From Rhynchopus euleeides (taxonomy: Eukaryota > Euglenozoa > Diplonemea > Diplonemida > Diplonemidae): a DNA stretch of 64,000 nucleotides. Shown here in pieces: positions 45,733 through 56,004 of the stretch; position 1 is the stretch's first letter, and each line of letters opens with the position of its first letter. The position numbers were made by a program, and so were the translations under genes. The stretch lies in NCBI GenBank assembly GCA_963210315.1, contig OY723269.1, forward strand, positions 1,426,001-1,490,000, written 5' to 3'. Under the pieces are notes generated by a model. It ran no database searches. It worked only from the letters and a program-made list of their open reading frames with translations, and was not told where the DNA came from.

Positions 45733-48170
45733 ATGACAACGGAGGAACTCGAGAAGTATCAAATCGAGACATGGCAAAAGACATTCACCAAACGGTGCCT
45801 CAACTGGTCGGTACGCAACATTACCAGAGCGACCCTTCCAACCAAGGTACAACTATTGGAAGATAAACTACGCCAACGACTCCTCCCGAAGCTCCCGAAG
45901 AAGAAAACGCGCCAAACAGACGAGTGCGCGTGGATCGTCTTCAACTTCGACCACCACGCAATTGAGAACATCAACATCAATGAACTCATGCGTGACCCTG
46001 CTCTCATCAAGGAGTGCCCCATTCCGGATATCTGGCAAAACACGAGGGTAAGCTACAAACAACAGCCCCCTTGTTCTGCCTCGTCCAGAACGCAACAAAA
46101 GAGAGCATAGAAGCCGGAACACCGCCCCTCCCCGATGCGAGCGTCTGCCCATGCCAGAAATATAAACCTGAAGGCAAGGACAACGTCACGGAACCGAGGC
46201 ATGTGTTTACCGTCGCCGACAACTTGAGCGGGATCTCACAGAATCTTAAAGAACTGTTCAACCGCGGCAGACGCTACCGGATGCAAAACGGAGTGGACGA
46301 CGCCCGAGAATCTCTCCTTGACGGGATCGATGTGTACGCTGCAACGCATAAGATCCAGGGACACCACTTTGTGGACACCCTCAAGAAGAAGGTTCTCGAA
46401 AAACTCAACGCCCTCCCCCCTATGAACCCTCGGGAGAAGATCAACAAGACGGAGCTGCAGGAAATCCACCGCAACATGCTCATCGGATCCATCGATAAGG
46501 CAACGCACAACTTCAGCGCGGTGTGCAAACCCTACTACCTGCACCTCCTGCGAAAGGAACTCGACGAGAAGTCCCTCACCTTCGAGAAGAGCGAACTGAC
46601 ACAAACCGACGTCAGGAACCTCCACGAACGTGAGAACCTGAGACGAGGCCTCCGACATGGTCAAGCCATCCCATACCTATACGGAGCGATTAAGATGCAC
46701 AAAGAGCACGAGGACGTGCGCTACATCGCAGGGCTGAGCCGGACCTCGCTGGATGAGAAAACCGATAACGCAAAGCAGAAGATAGATAAACGTCATAAAA
46801 CTGCACAAGGGACTACTACAGCCGCCCACCAAGAGTTGTCGGGAATCCTGAAGGCGATCATGGAGGTGCTCAAGACGAAGGACAAAAAGGAAGAAGCGAA
46901 GACTGGCGTCAGAAAATACCTCATCGTCGAGTCTGCAGAAGAAGTTGCGGCTGAACTCAAACAGCAAACCGAGGAGCTCCGCAACAAGCAACCACGCACC
47001 TTCGACTTCAGCGCAATGTACTCCTCGATCCCCCACGAACACGCAATGCATCATCTCAATCGAGTCGTGGACATGGCATTCGAAGACCGTGGAGGACGCT
47101 CTGTAACTCGGTCGAAATTCTGTAGCGCCCCGAAGAAAACCTTTAACTGGGTCGCAGAACAGAAGATCACCGCAGCTCACCGGAGCTACACAGCAAGTGA
47201 GGTGAAAGACCTCATCCGCTATGTCATGACTAACCCCTACGTGTGCAATGGAGACACGGTCAGACACCAGGTTCGAGGCCTCCCCACAGGAGGGAACGCG
47301 AGCCCCGACCTCGCCAACCTCCTTTGCTATTCAATCGAAGAAGCGCACATCACCGCACTGCCGATCGAGGAGCAGAGGAAGTTCAAACACGCCTGGAGGT
47401 TCATCGATGACTTCCTCATGTTCGGCGTGGAACCCCCGCCCGCAGAGCTGTACCAGATGACCTACAAAGACACCTCGACAGGGCCAGGTATAGTGACCTT
47501 CCTTGGGATGCTGATCCAAATTATACAACAGCTGAATCAACAACCCAAACTGTACATGGCGGTCTACAACAAGGAGAACGACTGGCAGAACTTCGAACCC
47601 TTGAAATACACCGCTGTTGAGAGCACCGCACCACACACAATGGCACGGGGGATCCTCATCGGGGCAATAAAACGCGCAAATAACCTATCCAACAACATGG
47701 AAGCATTCGAACGCGAGTGCCAACTGGTTATATACCGCCTTCTCCGCCGAGGACACTGCCCAAGGCACCTGCAACCTGGATGGGAGACCATCATCAAGCG
47801 ACTATATAACAGATTCCCAAAAGAAAAAGAACGCACCCTCCCGTTCTTTTGGGAGTCTGTTGATCGGTACAAAGAAGGCCGCCCGCCAATGACGAGGGCG
47901 ACACCAGCACCAGCCCGCACACAAAATGCGGCAGAAATGGAGCTGATGGACGACCTCAACGCCACCCCCCCCGACGCACCAGGGACGCCAAGCGAGGAGT
48001 ACATCCCGCAAAAGCTCCCGACACCAAGGGGGTCTTCGCTAGCCGGTGCAAAAAAGTGCAGGCTGGTGCAGGGCAAAATGGGCCGAAAATGGGCCAAATC
48101 GGAGGCAAAAAAAAGGGCGGGGAGTTGGGTGGCCCCTAGCTGGGAGCACGCATTTGGACCCAAAAAATAA
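45733..48170 (+). CDS. Penelope-like reverse transcriptase with a 41-nt intron
   Basis: Two exons, 45733-46047 and 46089-48170, about 798 residues. The intron (GTAAGC to CCAG, phase 0) joins the two open frames exactly. N-terminal part has FTVADNLSGISQNLKELF, like the region before RT in Penelope elements. RT motifs: IKMHKEHEDVRYIAG; TFDFSAMYSSIP (motif A Asp at 47004); GLPTGGNASPDLANL (motif B, 47278-47322); WRFIDDFLMF (motif C, Asp pair at 47406-47411); TFLGMLI. The thumb reads TAPHTMARGILIGAIKRANN and GHCPRHLQP, as in Penelope RTs. No GIY-YIG endonuclease follows; instead there is a Pro-rich, then Lys-rich tail. So I call it an endonuclease-lacking Penelope-like RT. Telomere-attached Athena and Coprina RTs also lack the endonuclease. 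All catalytic Asp residues are intact. Confidence 0.85.
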
Positions 48171-48343
48171 TGTCGAGCGGTCCCTGTGCATTGTTCAGCC
48201 CTCACAGGACGAGAAGGCACGGCGGGGCCCGTGTCACGGGTAAACATTGAGATCAACCTGTCATCCTGGGCCAAGCCAAGATGGGAGCTGGCCGCCTGGG
48301 GCAATGCAGGAGCAACGGCTAGTGCTCGTGCTGGCACGAAGCG
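48171..48343. other. RT-array 1 junction
   Basis: 173 bp of GC-rich sequence without ORF features; the first 31-bp unit follows at about 48344. Confidence 0.5.
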
Positions 48344-49337
48344 GAGCCAGGCAGTGCTGTCCCGAGAACGGGCCGAGCCAGACAGTGCTGTCCCAAGGGT
48401 GGGCCGAGCCAGACAGTGATGTCCCGAGAATGGGCCGAGCCAGGCAGTGCTGTCCCAAGGGTGGGCCGAGCCAGACAGTGCTGTCCCGAGAATGGGCCGA
48501 GCCAGACAGTGCTGTCCCGAGAACGGGCCGAGCCAGACAGTGCTGTCCCAAGGGTGGGCCGAGCCAGACAGTGATGTCCCGAGAATGGGCCGAGCCAGGC
48601 AGTGCTGTCCCAAGGGTGGGCCGAGCCAGACAGTGCTGTCCCGAGAACGGGCCGAGCCAGACAGTGCTGTCCCGAGAATGGGCCGAGCCAGGCAGTGCTG
48701 TCCCAAGGGTGGGCCGAGCCAGACAGTGCTGTCCCGAGAATGGGCCGAGCCAGACAGTGCTGTCCCGAGAACGGGCCGAGCCAGACAGTGCTGTCCCGAG
48801 GGTGGGCCGAGCTAGGCAGTGCTGTCCCGAGAATGGGCCGAGCCAGGCAGTGCTGTCCCAAGGGTGGGCCGAGCCAGACAGTGCTGTCCCGAGAATGGGC
48901 CGAGCCAGACAGTGCTGTCCCGAGAACGGGCCGAGCCAGACAGTGCTGTCCCGAGGGTGGGCCGAGCTAGGCAGTGCTGTCCCGAGAATGGGCCGAGCCA
49001 GGCAGTGCTGTCCCGAGAATGGGCCGAGCCAGACAGTGCTGTCCCGAGAACGGGCCGAGCCAGACAGTGCTGTCCCGAGGGTGGGCCGAGCTAGGCAGTG
49101 CTGTCCCGAGAATGGGCCGAGCCAGGCAGTGCTGTCCCAAGGGTGGGCCGAGCCAGACAGTGCTGTCCCGAGAATGGGCCGAGCCAGACAGTGCTGTCCC
49201 GAGAACGGGCCGAGCCAGACAGTGCTGTCCCGAGGGTGGGCCGAGCTAGGCAGTGCTGTCCCGAGAATGGGCCGAGCCACGCAGTCCTGTCCAGAGGGTG
49301 GGCCGAGCCAGGCAGTGATGTCCCGAGGGTGGGCCGA
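48344..49337 (+). repeat. 31-bp tandem array 1 (about 32 units)
   Basis: Units read GGGCCGAGCCAGACAGTGCT, then GTCCCGAGAAT. Variable sites are C/T in GAGCCA/GAGCTA, A/G in GACAG/GGCAG, and AA(C/T)/GGT near the end. Subtypes alternate in higher-order blocks of 4-5 units (124 or 155 bp). The unit lacks stop codons in all frames on both strands, so long spurious ORFs run through it. Confidence 0.97.
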
Positions 49338-50064
49338 CATCACATCCGGTCTCGGCCCGCTGTCTGGACCGCAGCAACAAGAAATCTGCGCTGCATGCAC
49401 AGGAGCAGGGGGACTTGGCCCGTCCGCACTCCGACATTGCACCGCGCTGCCCCAGCGCTCCAGATCACAAGGCCCCCTGTGCCGCAGGAGGTGGAGACGT
49501 CGCACACCAGCAGGATGACGTCGCAGACCAGTTCACCACCCCCAACAGTAGGTCACACTCCGCCTCGCCTGTAGGCCGTCTACTGTATGCAGGAGTCTGC
49601 GTGTGTTGATAAAGACACACACGCCCGGCACACCTGATTCTATGGGCAGCGCTCGTAACTCTCTCGGCGCCAAGTCGAAGCTGAGCAAGATTTGGTTGGA
49701 CGGTGCAAATATAGCTAGCCTTGCGGGCTCGCTAAGACACTCTCCGAGCTAGCTACATGAACACAACATTGCACATCGCACGGTTTCGAAGGATGGGTAC
49801 GCGATGCGGGTTTAGGTCTTGTGCTAATGTTACACACAGCAAGATCCCTGACGGAGGGGATCGATGGAGGCACTGAGGAGATCATGACTGGGAAGGGGTC
49901 CTGCATCGAACCCCCTCTGAGTGGAGCAAACACTCGGTACTCCGGGTGCCACGTTCTGCTCGGCTGGACATCACCCCGAGGTCGTGGCCACGGCCCCCGA
50001 CCACTCACTGCGGGGAGCTTCCCGTCCAGACAGTGTCTGGACATCACTCCTGGGCTCGACCCAC
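49338..50064. other. spacer between arrays 1 and 2 with inverted units at both edges
   Basis: 49346-49374 (GGTCTCGGCCCGCTGTCTGG) resembles an inverted array unit, and 50031-50064 (GTGTCTGGACATCACTCCTG) is an inverted array-2 unit. Between them no recognised gene. A palindrome GAGCTAGCTA with AATATAGCTAGC lies at about 49709-49756. Confidence 0.6.
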
Positions 50065-50869
50065 TGGGCCGAGCCGACGAGTCGTGTCCAGACACTGGGC
50101 CGAGCCCAGGAGTGCTGTCCAGACACTGGGCCGAGCCCAGGAGTGATGTCCAGACCCTGGGCCGAGCCAGGGAGTGGTGTCCAGACACTGGGCCGAGCCC
50201 AGGAGTGATGTCCAGACCCTGGGCCGAGCCAGGGAGTGGTGTCCAGACCCTGGGCCGAGCCCAGGAGTGCTGTCCAGACACTGGGCCGAGCCCAGGAGTG
50301 ATGTCCAGACCCTGGGCCGAGCCAGGGAGTGGTGTCCAGACACTGGGCCGAGCCCAGGAGTGATGTCCAGACCCTGGGCCGAGCCAGGGAGTGGTGTCCA
50401 GACACTGGGCCGAGCCCAGGAGTGATGTCCAGACACTGGGCCGAGCCAGGGAGTGGTGTCCAGACACTGGGCCGAGCCCAGGAGTGATGTCCAGACACTG
50501 GGCCGAGCCAGGGAGTGGTGTCCAGACACTGGGCCGAGCCCAGGAGTGATGTCCAGACACTGGGCCGAGCCAGGGAGTGGTGTCCAGACACTGGGCCGAG
50601 CCCAGGAGTGATGTCCAGACCCTGGGCCGAGCCCAGGAGTGCTGTCCACACTGGGCCGAGCCAAGGCGTGATGTCCAGACCCTGGGCCGAGCCAGGGAGT
50701 GGTGTCCAGACCCTGGGCCGAGCCCAGGAGTGCTGTCCAGACACTGGGCCGAGCTCAGGAGTGCTGTCCAGTCCCTGGGCCGAGCCAGGGAGTGGTGTCC
50801 AGACACTGGGCCGAGCCAGGGAGTGATGTCCAGTCCCTGGGCCGAGCCCAGGAGTGCTGTCCAGACACT
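50065..50869 (+). repeat. 31-bp tandem array 2 (about 26 units)
   Basis: Unit GGGCCGAGCCCAGGAGTGAT followed by GTCCAGACACT. Two subtypes (GCCCAGGAGTGATG and GCCAGGGAGTGGTG) alternate over most of the array, giving a 62-bp higher-order period. One unit near 50646 has lost two bases. Confidence 0.96.
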
Positions 50870-51084
50870 GACGATGTCCTGCCTCATACCCGCCATGCCC
50901 GCAATGCACTTCCGGATCACATGGTTGTGGATTTCTAGCGCCTTCCGCATTCCCTCGAAAGACTTCTCCAAGCAGAGGGTCGAGGCCTGCACGTCTGTGA
51001 CCACGAGTGTCGTGATCTTCGTCTCTGTGGAGTAGTCATCGAAGAGCAGCGCCTGCTGGCTGTCTTCGTTCAGCATCCTACGAC
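50870..51084 (-). pseudogene. class III adenylate/guanylate cyclase fragment
   Basis: The minus strand reads ITTLVVTDVQASTLCLEK, then ALEIHNHVIRKCIAGMAG. This matches the start of class III nucleotide cyclase catalytic domains, where TDIQSST carries the first metal-binding Asp and is followed by a helix with H-x-L-I-R. The motif with the second metal Asp (EVKT-GD) is missing, because the fragment ends in array 2 on one side and array 3 on the other. About 70 residues, no start or stop of its own. A captured gene fragment, not a working enzyme. Confidence 0.65.
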
Positions 51085-52590
51085 TAGGCCGGCTATGGGC
51101 CGATCTCGCCCGTACTGGGCCGGACATGGGCCGATCTCGGCAGTACTGGGCCGGCTATGGGCCGATCTCGCACGTACTGGGCCGGCTATGGGCCGATCTC
51201 GGCAGTGCTGGGCCGGCTATGGGCCGATCTCGCCCGTACTGGGCCGGACATGGGCCGATCTCGCCCGTACTGGGCCGGCTATGGGCCGATCTCGCACGTA
51301 CTGGGCCGGACATGGGCCGATCTCGGCAGTGCTGGGCCGGCTACGGGCCGATCTCGCACGTACTGGGCCGGACATGGGCCGATCTCGGCAGTACTGGGCC
51401 GGCTATGGGCCGATCTCGGCAGTGCTGGGCCGCTTATGGGCCGATCTCGCCCGTACTGGGCCGGACATGGGCCGATCTCGGCAGTGCTGGGCCGGCTATG
51501 GGCCGATCTCGCCCGTACTGGGCCGGCTATGGGCCGATCTCGGCAGTGCTGGGCCGGCTATGGGCCGATCTCGCCCGTACTGGGCCGGACATGGGCCGAT
51601 CTCGGCAGTGCTGGGCCGGCTATGGGCCGATCTCGGCAGTGCTGGGACGGCTATGGGCCGATCTCGCCCGTACTGGGCCGGCTATGGGCCGATCTCGCCC
51701 GTACTGGGCCGGCTATGGGCCGATCTCGGCAGTGCTGGGCCGGCTACGGGCCGATCTCGGCAGTGCTGGGCCGGCTACGGGCCGATCTCGCCCGTACTGG
51801 GCCGGCTATGGGCCGATCTCGGCAGTGCTGGGCCGGACATGGGCCGATCTCGGCAGTGCTGGGCCGGCTATGGGCCGATCTCGGCAGTGCTGGGACGGCT
51901 ATGGGCCGATCTCGCCCGTACTGGGCCGGCTATGGGCCGATCTCGGCAGTGCTGGGCCGGCTACGGGCCGATCTCGGCCGTACTGGGCCGGACATGGGCC
52001 GATCTCGCCCGTACTGGGCCGGCTATGGGCCGATCTCGGCAGTGCTGGGCCGGCTATGGGCCGATCTCGCCCGTACTGGGCCGGCTATGGGCCGATCTCG
52101 CCCGTACTGGGCCGGCTATGGGCCGATCTCGGCAGTGCTGGGCCGGACATGGGCCGATCTCGGCAGTGCTGGGCCGGCTATGGGCCGATCTCGCCCGTAC
52201 TGGGCCGGCTATGGGCCGATCTCGGCAGTGCTGGGCCGGCTATGGGCCGATCTCGCCCGTACTGGGCCGGCTATGGGCCGATCTCGCCCGTACTGGGCCG
52301 GCTATGGGCCGATCTCGGCAGTGCTGGGCCGGACATGGGCCGATCTCGGCAGTGCTGGGCCGGCTATGGGCCGATCTCGCCCGTACTGGGCCGGCTATGG
52401 GCCGATCTCGGCAGTGCTGGGCCGGCTATGGGCCGATCTCGGCAGTGCTGGGACGGCTATGGGCCGATCTCGCCCGTACTGGGCCGGCTATGGGCCGATC
52501 TCGCCCGTACTGGGCCGGACATGGGCCGATCTCGGCAGTGCTGGGCCGGCTATGGGCCGATCTCGCCCGTACTGGGCCGGGTCCAGGAGT
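51085..52590 (+). repeat. 31-bp tandem array 3 (about 48 units)
   Basis: Unit GGGCCGATCTCGCCCGTACT followed by GGGCCGGCTAT; common variant CTCGGCAGTGCT, and GACAT for CTAT. The unit itself contains two GGGCCG half-repeats. The last unit turns into an array-2-type unit (52577-52617, GTCCAGGAGTGGTGTCCAGA), tying the arrays together. Confidence 0.97.
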
Positions 52591-52851
52591 GGTGTCCAGA
52601 CCCTGGGCCGACCCAGGCTGTGGGTGGTGCATTTTGGTGCATTTTCCGTCGGTTTAGGTGAAAATTGTCGAATTTTGTCGAAATTTGACGACAGGTGACG
52701 AACAGCGAGAATCCCCGAAAAACCGGTTTTTAATTCATTTTTGGGGGGGGGTCTTCGCTGACGAAGTTTTTGTCGAAGACCCCTGTCGTCGTCGTCAGAA
52801 CACTGCCGTCTTCGGTGAAAAACCCCCTGAAACAGCCGTTTTCCTAATTAT
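52591..52851. other. array 3-deubiquitinase junction with hairpin
   Basis: AT-richer than the arrays. GGTCTTCGCTGACGAAG followed by TTTTTGTCGAAGACC (52751-52783) folds into a hairpin, and GTCGAA/GACGAA words repeat through 52650-52890. May be a promoter or leader for the next ORF. Confidence 0.45.
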
Positions 52852-55800
52852 GTGACGAACGACGAAGTTTGTCGAAGTTTGTCGACCAGCGAAGACCCCC
52901 CAAAGAAGGGTAGAGAATCCCCACTCCCTGCCTTCTCCGCCTCGACAGACAGCAGCTCAACGACGTCATCCTCCTCCCAGAGGACAGAAGGCGGAGCCGC
53001 CGACATCGAGCCGAACCGCACAACCGGAGAAGACGCAAAGGGGACAACTACACCTGAGGAGGCGCCAAAACAACAGAAGCCAGCCGGCCGTGGCCGCGGA
53101 AGAGGGACATCAACAACACGCCCCAACCCAACACGGACTACAACAGACGCTGGCCGACAGACTAATGACAGGCGACCCGCAGGGAGAGGAGGCAAGCTAC
53201 CCCCAGTCCAGGTGCGGAAGGACGCTCAGGAGCAACCACACACCCGAGCGACTACCGTACAGGACACAAAGATGTACGAACCTCAACCCATCCCAGAACC
53301 TCCGCAACCCCGCCGTGAGGAGTTCGAAGAAATGTACGTACCACAATTCGTATACCCTGCACAAACATCGCCGACACCTACACCGATGCAAAGCCAAGGA
53401 CACCAACAAAACCTCTGGAACCAACACCTCGCCAAGACAATCCTCTGGGAAGAGCGAGAGAGAGCCGCAATCGAGAGGGAGATGATGTCCGAATATGCAT
53501 GGGGTACCCAATGGGAGACACAGGAGAGGGAAAGCCTTCCCCAATCACCACCAGAACTTGAGGGAGACATGGAGATGCGCTTCCTCCCACGACGACCTCA
53601 ACGACGATTCCCCGAAGACGACGGCGGTAGACAGGCCATGGCAGAATGCAAAGCTATGGTCGTCAACTGGGAAGCGAGCGAACGCGCCGCCATGATCGAA
53701 GACGTGTGTACCTCGTACTCCCATATCGTGAACCTGGAACGGGAGACGTGGGGATACGCGCTCCAAAAAACCCTCATGGGGCACATCATGCGGGAAGAAC
53801 AGGGCCGCTCACATATCATCCAAGAGGTCTGGGGCGCATATGACTACCTCTGGCAGACCTCTGACTACCTCTGGCAGATGCATCAGTGGAGGGAGGCGCC
53901 GAATCTGCAGAATATCTCACCACCACTTCCGCATCAACCAAAACCGCGATTCCAAGGATGGGAGAAACACTGGGAGGAACGCTTCGGGGCCATGACTGGA
54001 TGGGAATCAGCGAGCCGGACGAGACTCCTGGAGGAATACGTATCGACACACGCAGAGATGACCCGATTCAGGCGGGAGCAGTGGGAGGCAACCCGCATAA
54101 TGGAGGCGACGCGGCTCTACACCGAAATGTCCCGCAAGGAAGAACGGCTCCGATGGGTCATCCTGATGGAAGCCGAAGACACCTATAAAAGCATCGCCGA
54201 GACTACGGCAGAGATGAAACGATGGGTCTTCGAGCAACAAAGAGATGACGCCCGAAGCTGGGAGAAGGTGCTACGCGACGTGCTATGGGGAGAGGAGGAC
54301 CAAGAATGGGTAGCCGCAGCAGAGGAGTTCTATAAACAACTAGCGATCCTGCAAATCCTCCATCCTGTGACGCAGAAGCCGAACGACGAAGAGGAGAAAA
54401 AAGAGCTGCCCGTATGGTCGTTCCCCAACCCAACCGGGAATGTATGCTTCATGGCTGCGGCTCTCCAGCTCATAAAAGAGTCACACATCAAGAAGTTACG
54501 TGACCTTCCGGAGCTGAAGAGAGAGACGTACCCCCTCCTCTACATCCTCCGAAGCTTTGCCCTTGCCCCTAAAGGTGCCAACCTGAACCACTACGAAATA
54601 TGCAAAGAGCTTCAGATGGGCACAAACGGAGAATACGAGGATGCGGGAGAGGCCCTCATGCGACTACTCGACAAGACGGAGTCCGAATGGAGTGAATACG
54701 GAATGCGGCGATTCAAAGCGACGGCGCCAAGGCTCTGGGATAGCGTGTACGATACAAACACGTACGAGTGCACGACATGCGGGGCCACCAACGGCACGAT
54801 GGAGCAACACCACGGAGTCTCGATCGGGATGCAGGAACGCGAACAAACACATCGAGATCTGATGGGAGTCATCGCTGCGGAATGCTTCGACGCCGAGGAG
54901 ACACTCGTGAAAGACTGCGGATCCCCAAAATGCCACGGGGACAAGGCAGTCAACAAGAGAACATGCATCTTCGGCAACACTGCGATCTTCCAGCTGAAGA
55001 AAACCAGCTGGGACAAACTACAGAACGCCCCCACCAGGCCGACGCGAGTGGAGATCCCCCGCACCATCACCCTTGGAGGGGCAATGTACGAACTCCGAAC
55101 GGCAGTACTCTACCGAGGAAGCAGGAACACAGGACACTATACGTGTTTGGCCATCCCTGAGGTGACGAAGCCGAGCAGAAAGCCACGCCTCCTCAACGAC
55201 GGGACGCATACAAACCTCGCCGACTACGAGACGGCCCAAGCGCGACTGTGGGAATCAGAGATTGTCCTTTATGCCCGACGTGACCCAGAACCCTCAACGA
55301 AGGCATCATGGAAGCCGCGGACTACATCAGCTCCGGGCCCACCACCACCACCGCCGCCGCCGCCGCCGCCACCGCGACCGCCACCGACGCCACCATCACT
55401 GCCACCGACACAATACCCTGACCTCCCTGACTTCGACGAAGGACTATGGGAGACGCAGGAGGCACAGCCGCAACCACCGCCCCCAGCTCGTCGGACACCC
55501 CCACCGCCCGCGCCAACACCACTGCCAACAACACCCGAGGTGGGAAGGCGGAGGAAACGCGCCCAGGAGACGCCGGTAAACACACCTGGACAAGAGCCAC
55601 CCCCGAAGACCCGACAGCGAGTTGTACGGAAGAAGGCGCTGGTATATCGCCTACAGAGATTGGCGGCCGCACGGGCGGAACGGCAGACGAAGGGGCGAGA
55701 CTCCCTGCTACGCAAACGCAAAGCGCCGCACAGAAGCCCAGCAAGCCAAGGATGCCCAGGATGCGGGAAAACGGAGTCCAAGGCAGGGAACCCCCTCACA

Positions 55801-56004
55801 AAGACAACCCTCGCCCGACACACAGCCAAATGCCTGGCTTATCAGGACATGCAAACTTCGACAGACGAGGAGGACGAAGAAGAAGAGGAGGATGATGAGG
55901 AGGATGCTGAGGAGGGAGGATCCCAAGACCACAAAAGCAGTTCGAGCGCGAGTTCTGATACAGTGAAAGACTCGCCCCCCTCGAAAAAAAACCAAGCCGA
56001 GTAA
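52852..56004 (+). CDS. mobile-element-associated ubiquitin-specific protease (USP) with C2HC finger
   Basis: The open frame begins without ATG (GTG at 52852); the first in-frame ATG is at 53272, so the true start may be there or in an upstream exon. Numbering from 52852, up to 1050 residues. Residues 1-135 are Ser/Thr/Gly-Arg-rich. 190-510 are helical with recurring W-E-R-E patterns. 525-805 is a USP fold: Cys box GNVCFMAAALQ (Cys532), zinc-ribbon pairs YECTTCGATN and CGSPKCHGDK, His box YRGSRNTGHYTCLA (His762), then RLLNDGTHTNL (Asp783). All catalytic residues are present, so cysteine deubiquitinase activity is likely. 825-905 is Pro-rich. Then CPGCGKTESK to RHTAKC (a C2HC finger) and an acidic tail. 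A second finger continues in another frame after the stop. Confidence 0.8.
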   Translation: MTNDEVCRSLSTSEDPPKKGRESPLPAFSASTDSSSTTSSSSQRTEGGAADIEPNRTTGEDAKGTTTPEEAPKQQKPAGRGRGRGTSTTRPNPTRTTTDAGRQTNDRRPAGRGGKLPPVQVRKDAQEQPHTRATTVQDTKMYEPQPIPEPPQPRREEFEEMYVPQFVYPAQTSPTPTPMQSQGHQQNLWNQHLAKTILWEERERAAIEREMMSEYAWGTQWETQERESLPQSPPELEGDMEMRFLPRRPQRRFPEDDGGRQAMAECKAMVVNWEASERAAMIEDVCTSYSHIVNLERETWGYALQKTLMGHIMREEQGRSHIIQEVWGAYDYLWQTSDYLWQMHQWREAPNLQNISPPLPHQPKPRFQGWEKHWEERFGAMTGWESASRTRLLEEYVSTHAEMTRFRREQWEATRIMEATRLYTEMSRKEERLRWVILMEAEDTYKSIAETTAEMKRWVFEQQRDDARSWEKVLRDVLWGEEDQEWVAAAEEFYKQLAILQILHPVTQKPNDEEEKKELPVWSFPNPTGNVCFMAAALQLIKESHIKKLRDLPELKRETYPLLYILRSFALAPKGANLNHYEICKELQMGTNGEYEDAGEALMRLLDKTESEWSEYGMRRFKATAPRLWDSVYDTNTYECTTCGATNGTMEQHHGVSIGMQEREQTHRDLMGVIAAECFDAEETLVKDCGSPKCHGDKAVNKRTCIFGNTAIFQLKKTSWDKLQNAPTRPTRVEIPRTITLGGAMYELRTAVLYRGSRNTGHYTCLAIPEVTKPSRKPRLLNDGTHTNLADYETAQARLWESEIVLYARRDPEPSTKASWKPRTTSAPGPPPPPPPPPPPPRPPPTPPSLPPTQYPDLPDFDEGLWETQEAQPQPPPPARRTPPPPAPTPLPTTPEVGRRRKRAQETPVNTPGQEPPPKTRQRVVRKKALVYRLQRLAAARAERQTKGRDSLLRKRKAPHRSPASQGCPGCGKTESKAGNPLTKTTLARHTAKCLAYQDMQTSTDEEDEEEEEDDEEDAEEGGSQDHKSSSSASSDTVKDSPPSKKNQAE

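Noticed and set aside
48247-49518. Long ORFs of 414-423 residues on both strands across array 1
   Set aside because: The 31-bp unit has no stop codon in any frame, so long ORFs arise automatically; the translated repeats have no conserved codon phase.
48344-52617. CRISPR-like array
   Set aside because: Units are contiguous 31-bp tandem repeats without spacers, in a eukaryotic context.
51095-52698. Three overlapping + strand ORFs of more than 500 residues over array 3
   Set aside because: Same reason: all three frames are open because the 31-bp unit lacks stops. Not genes.
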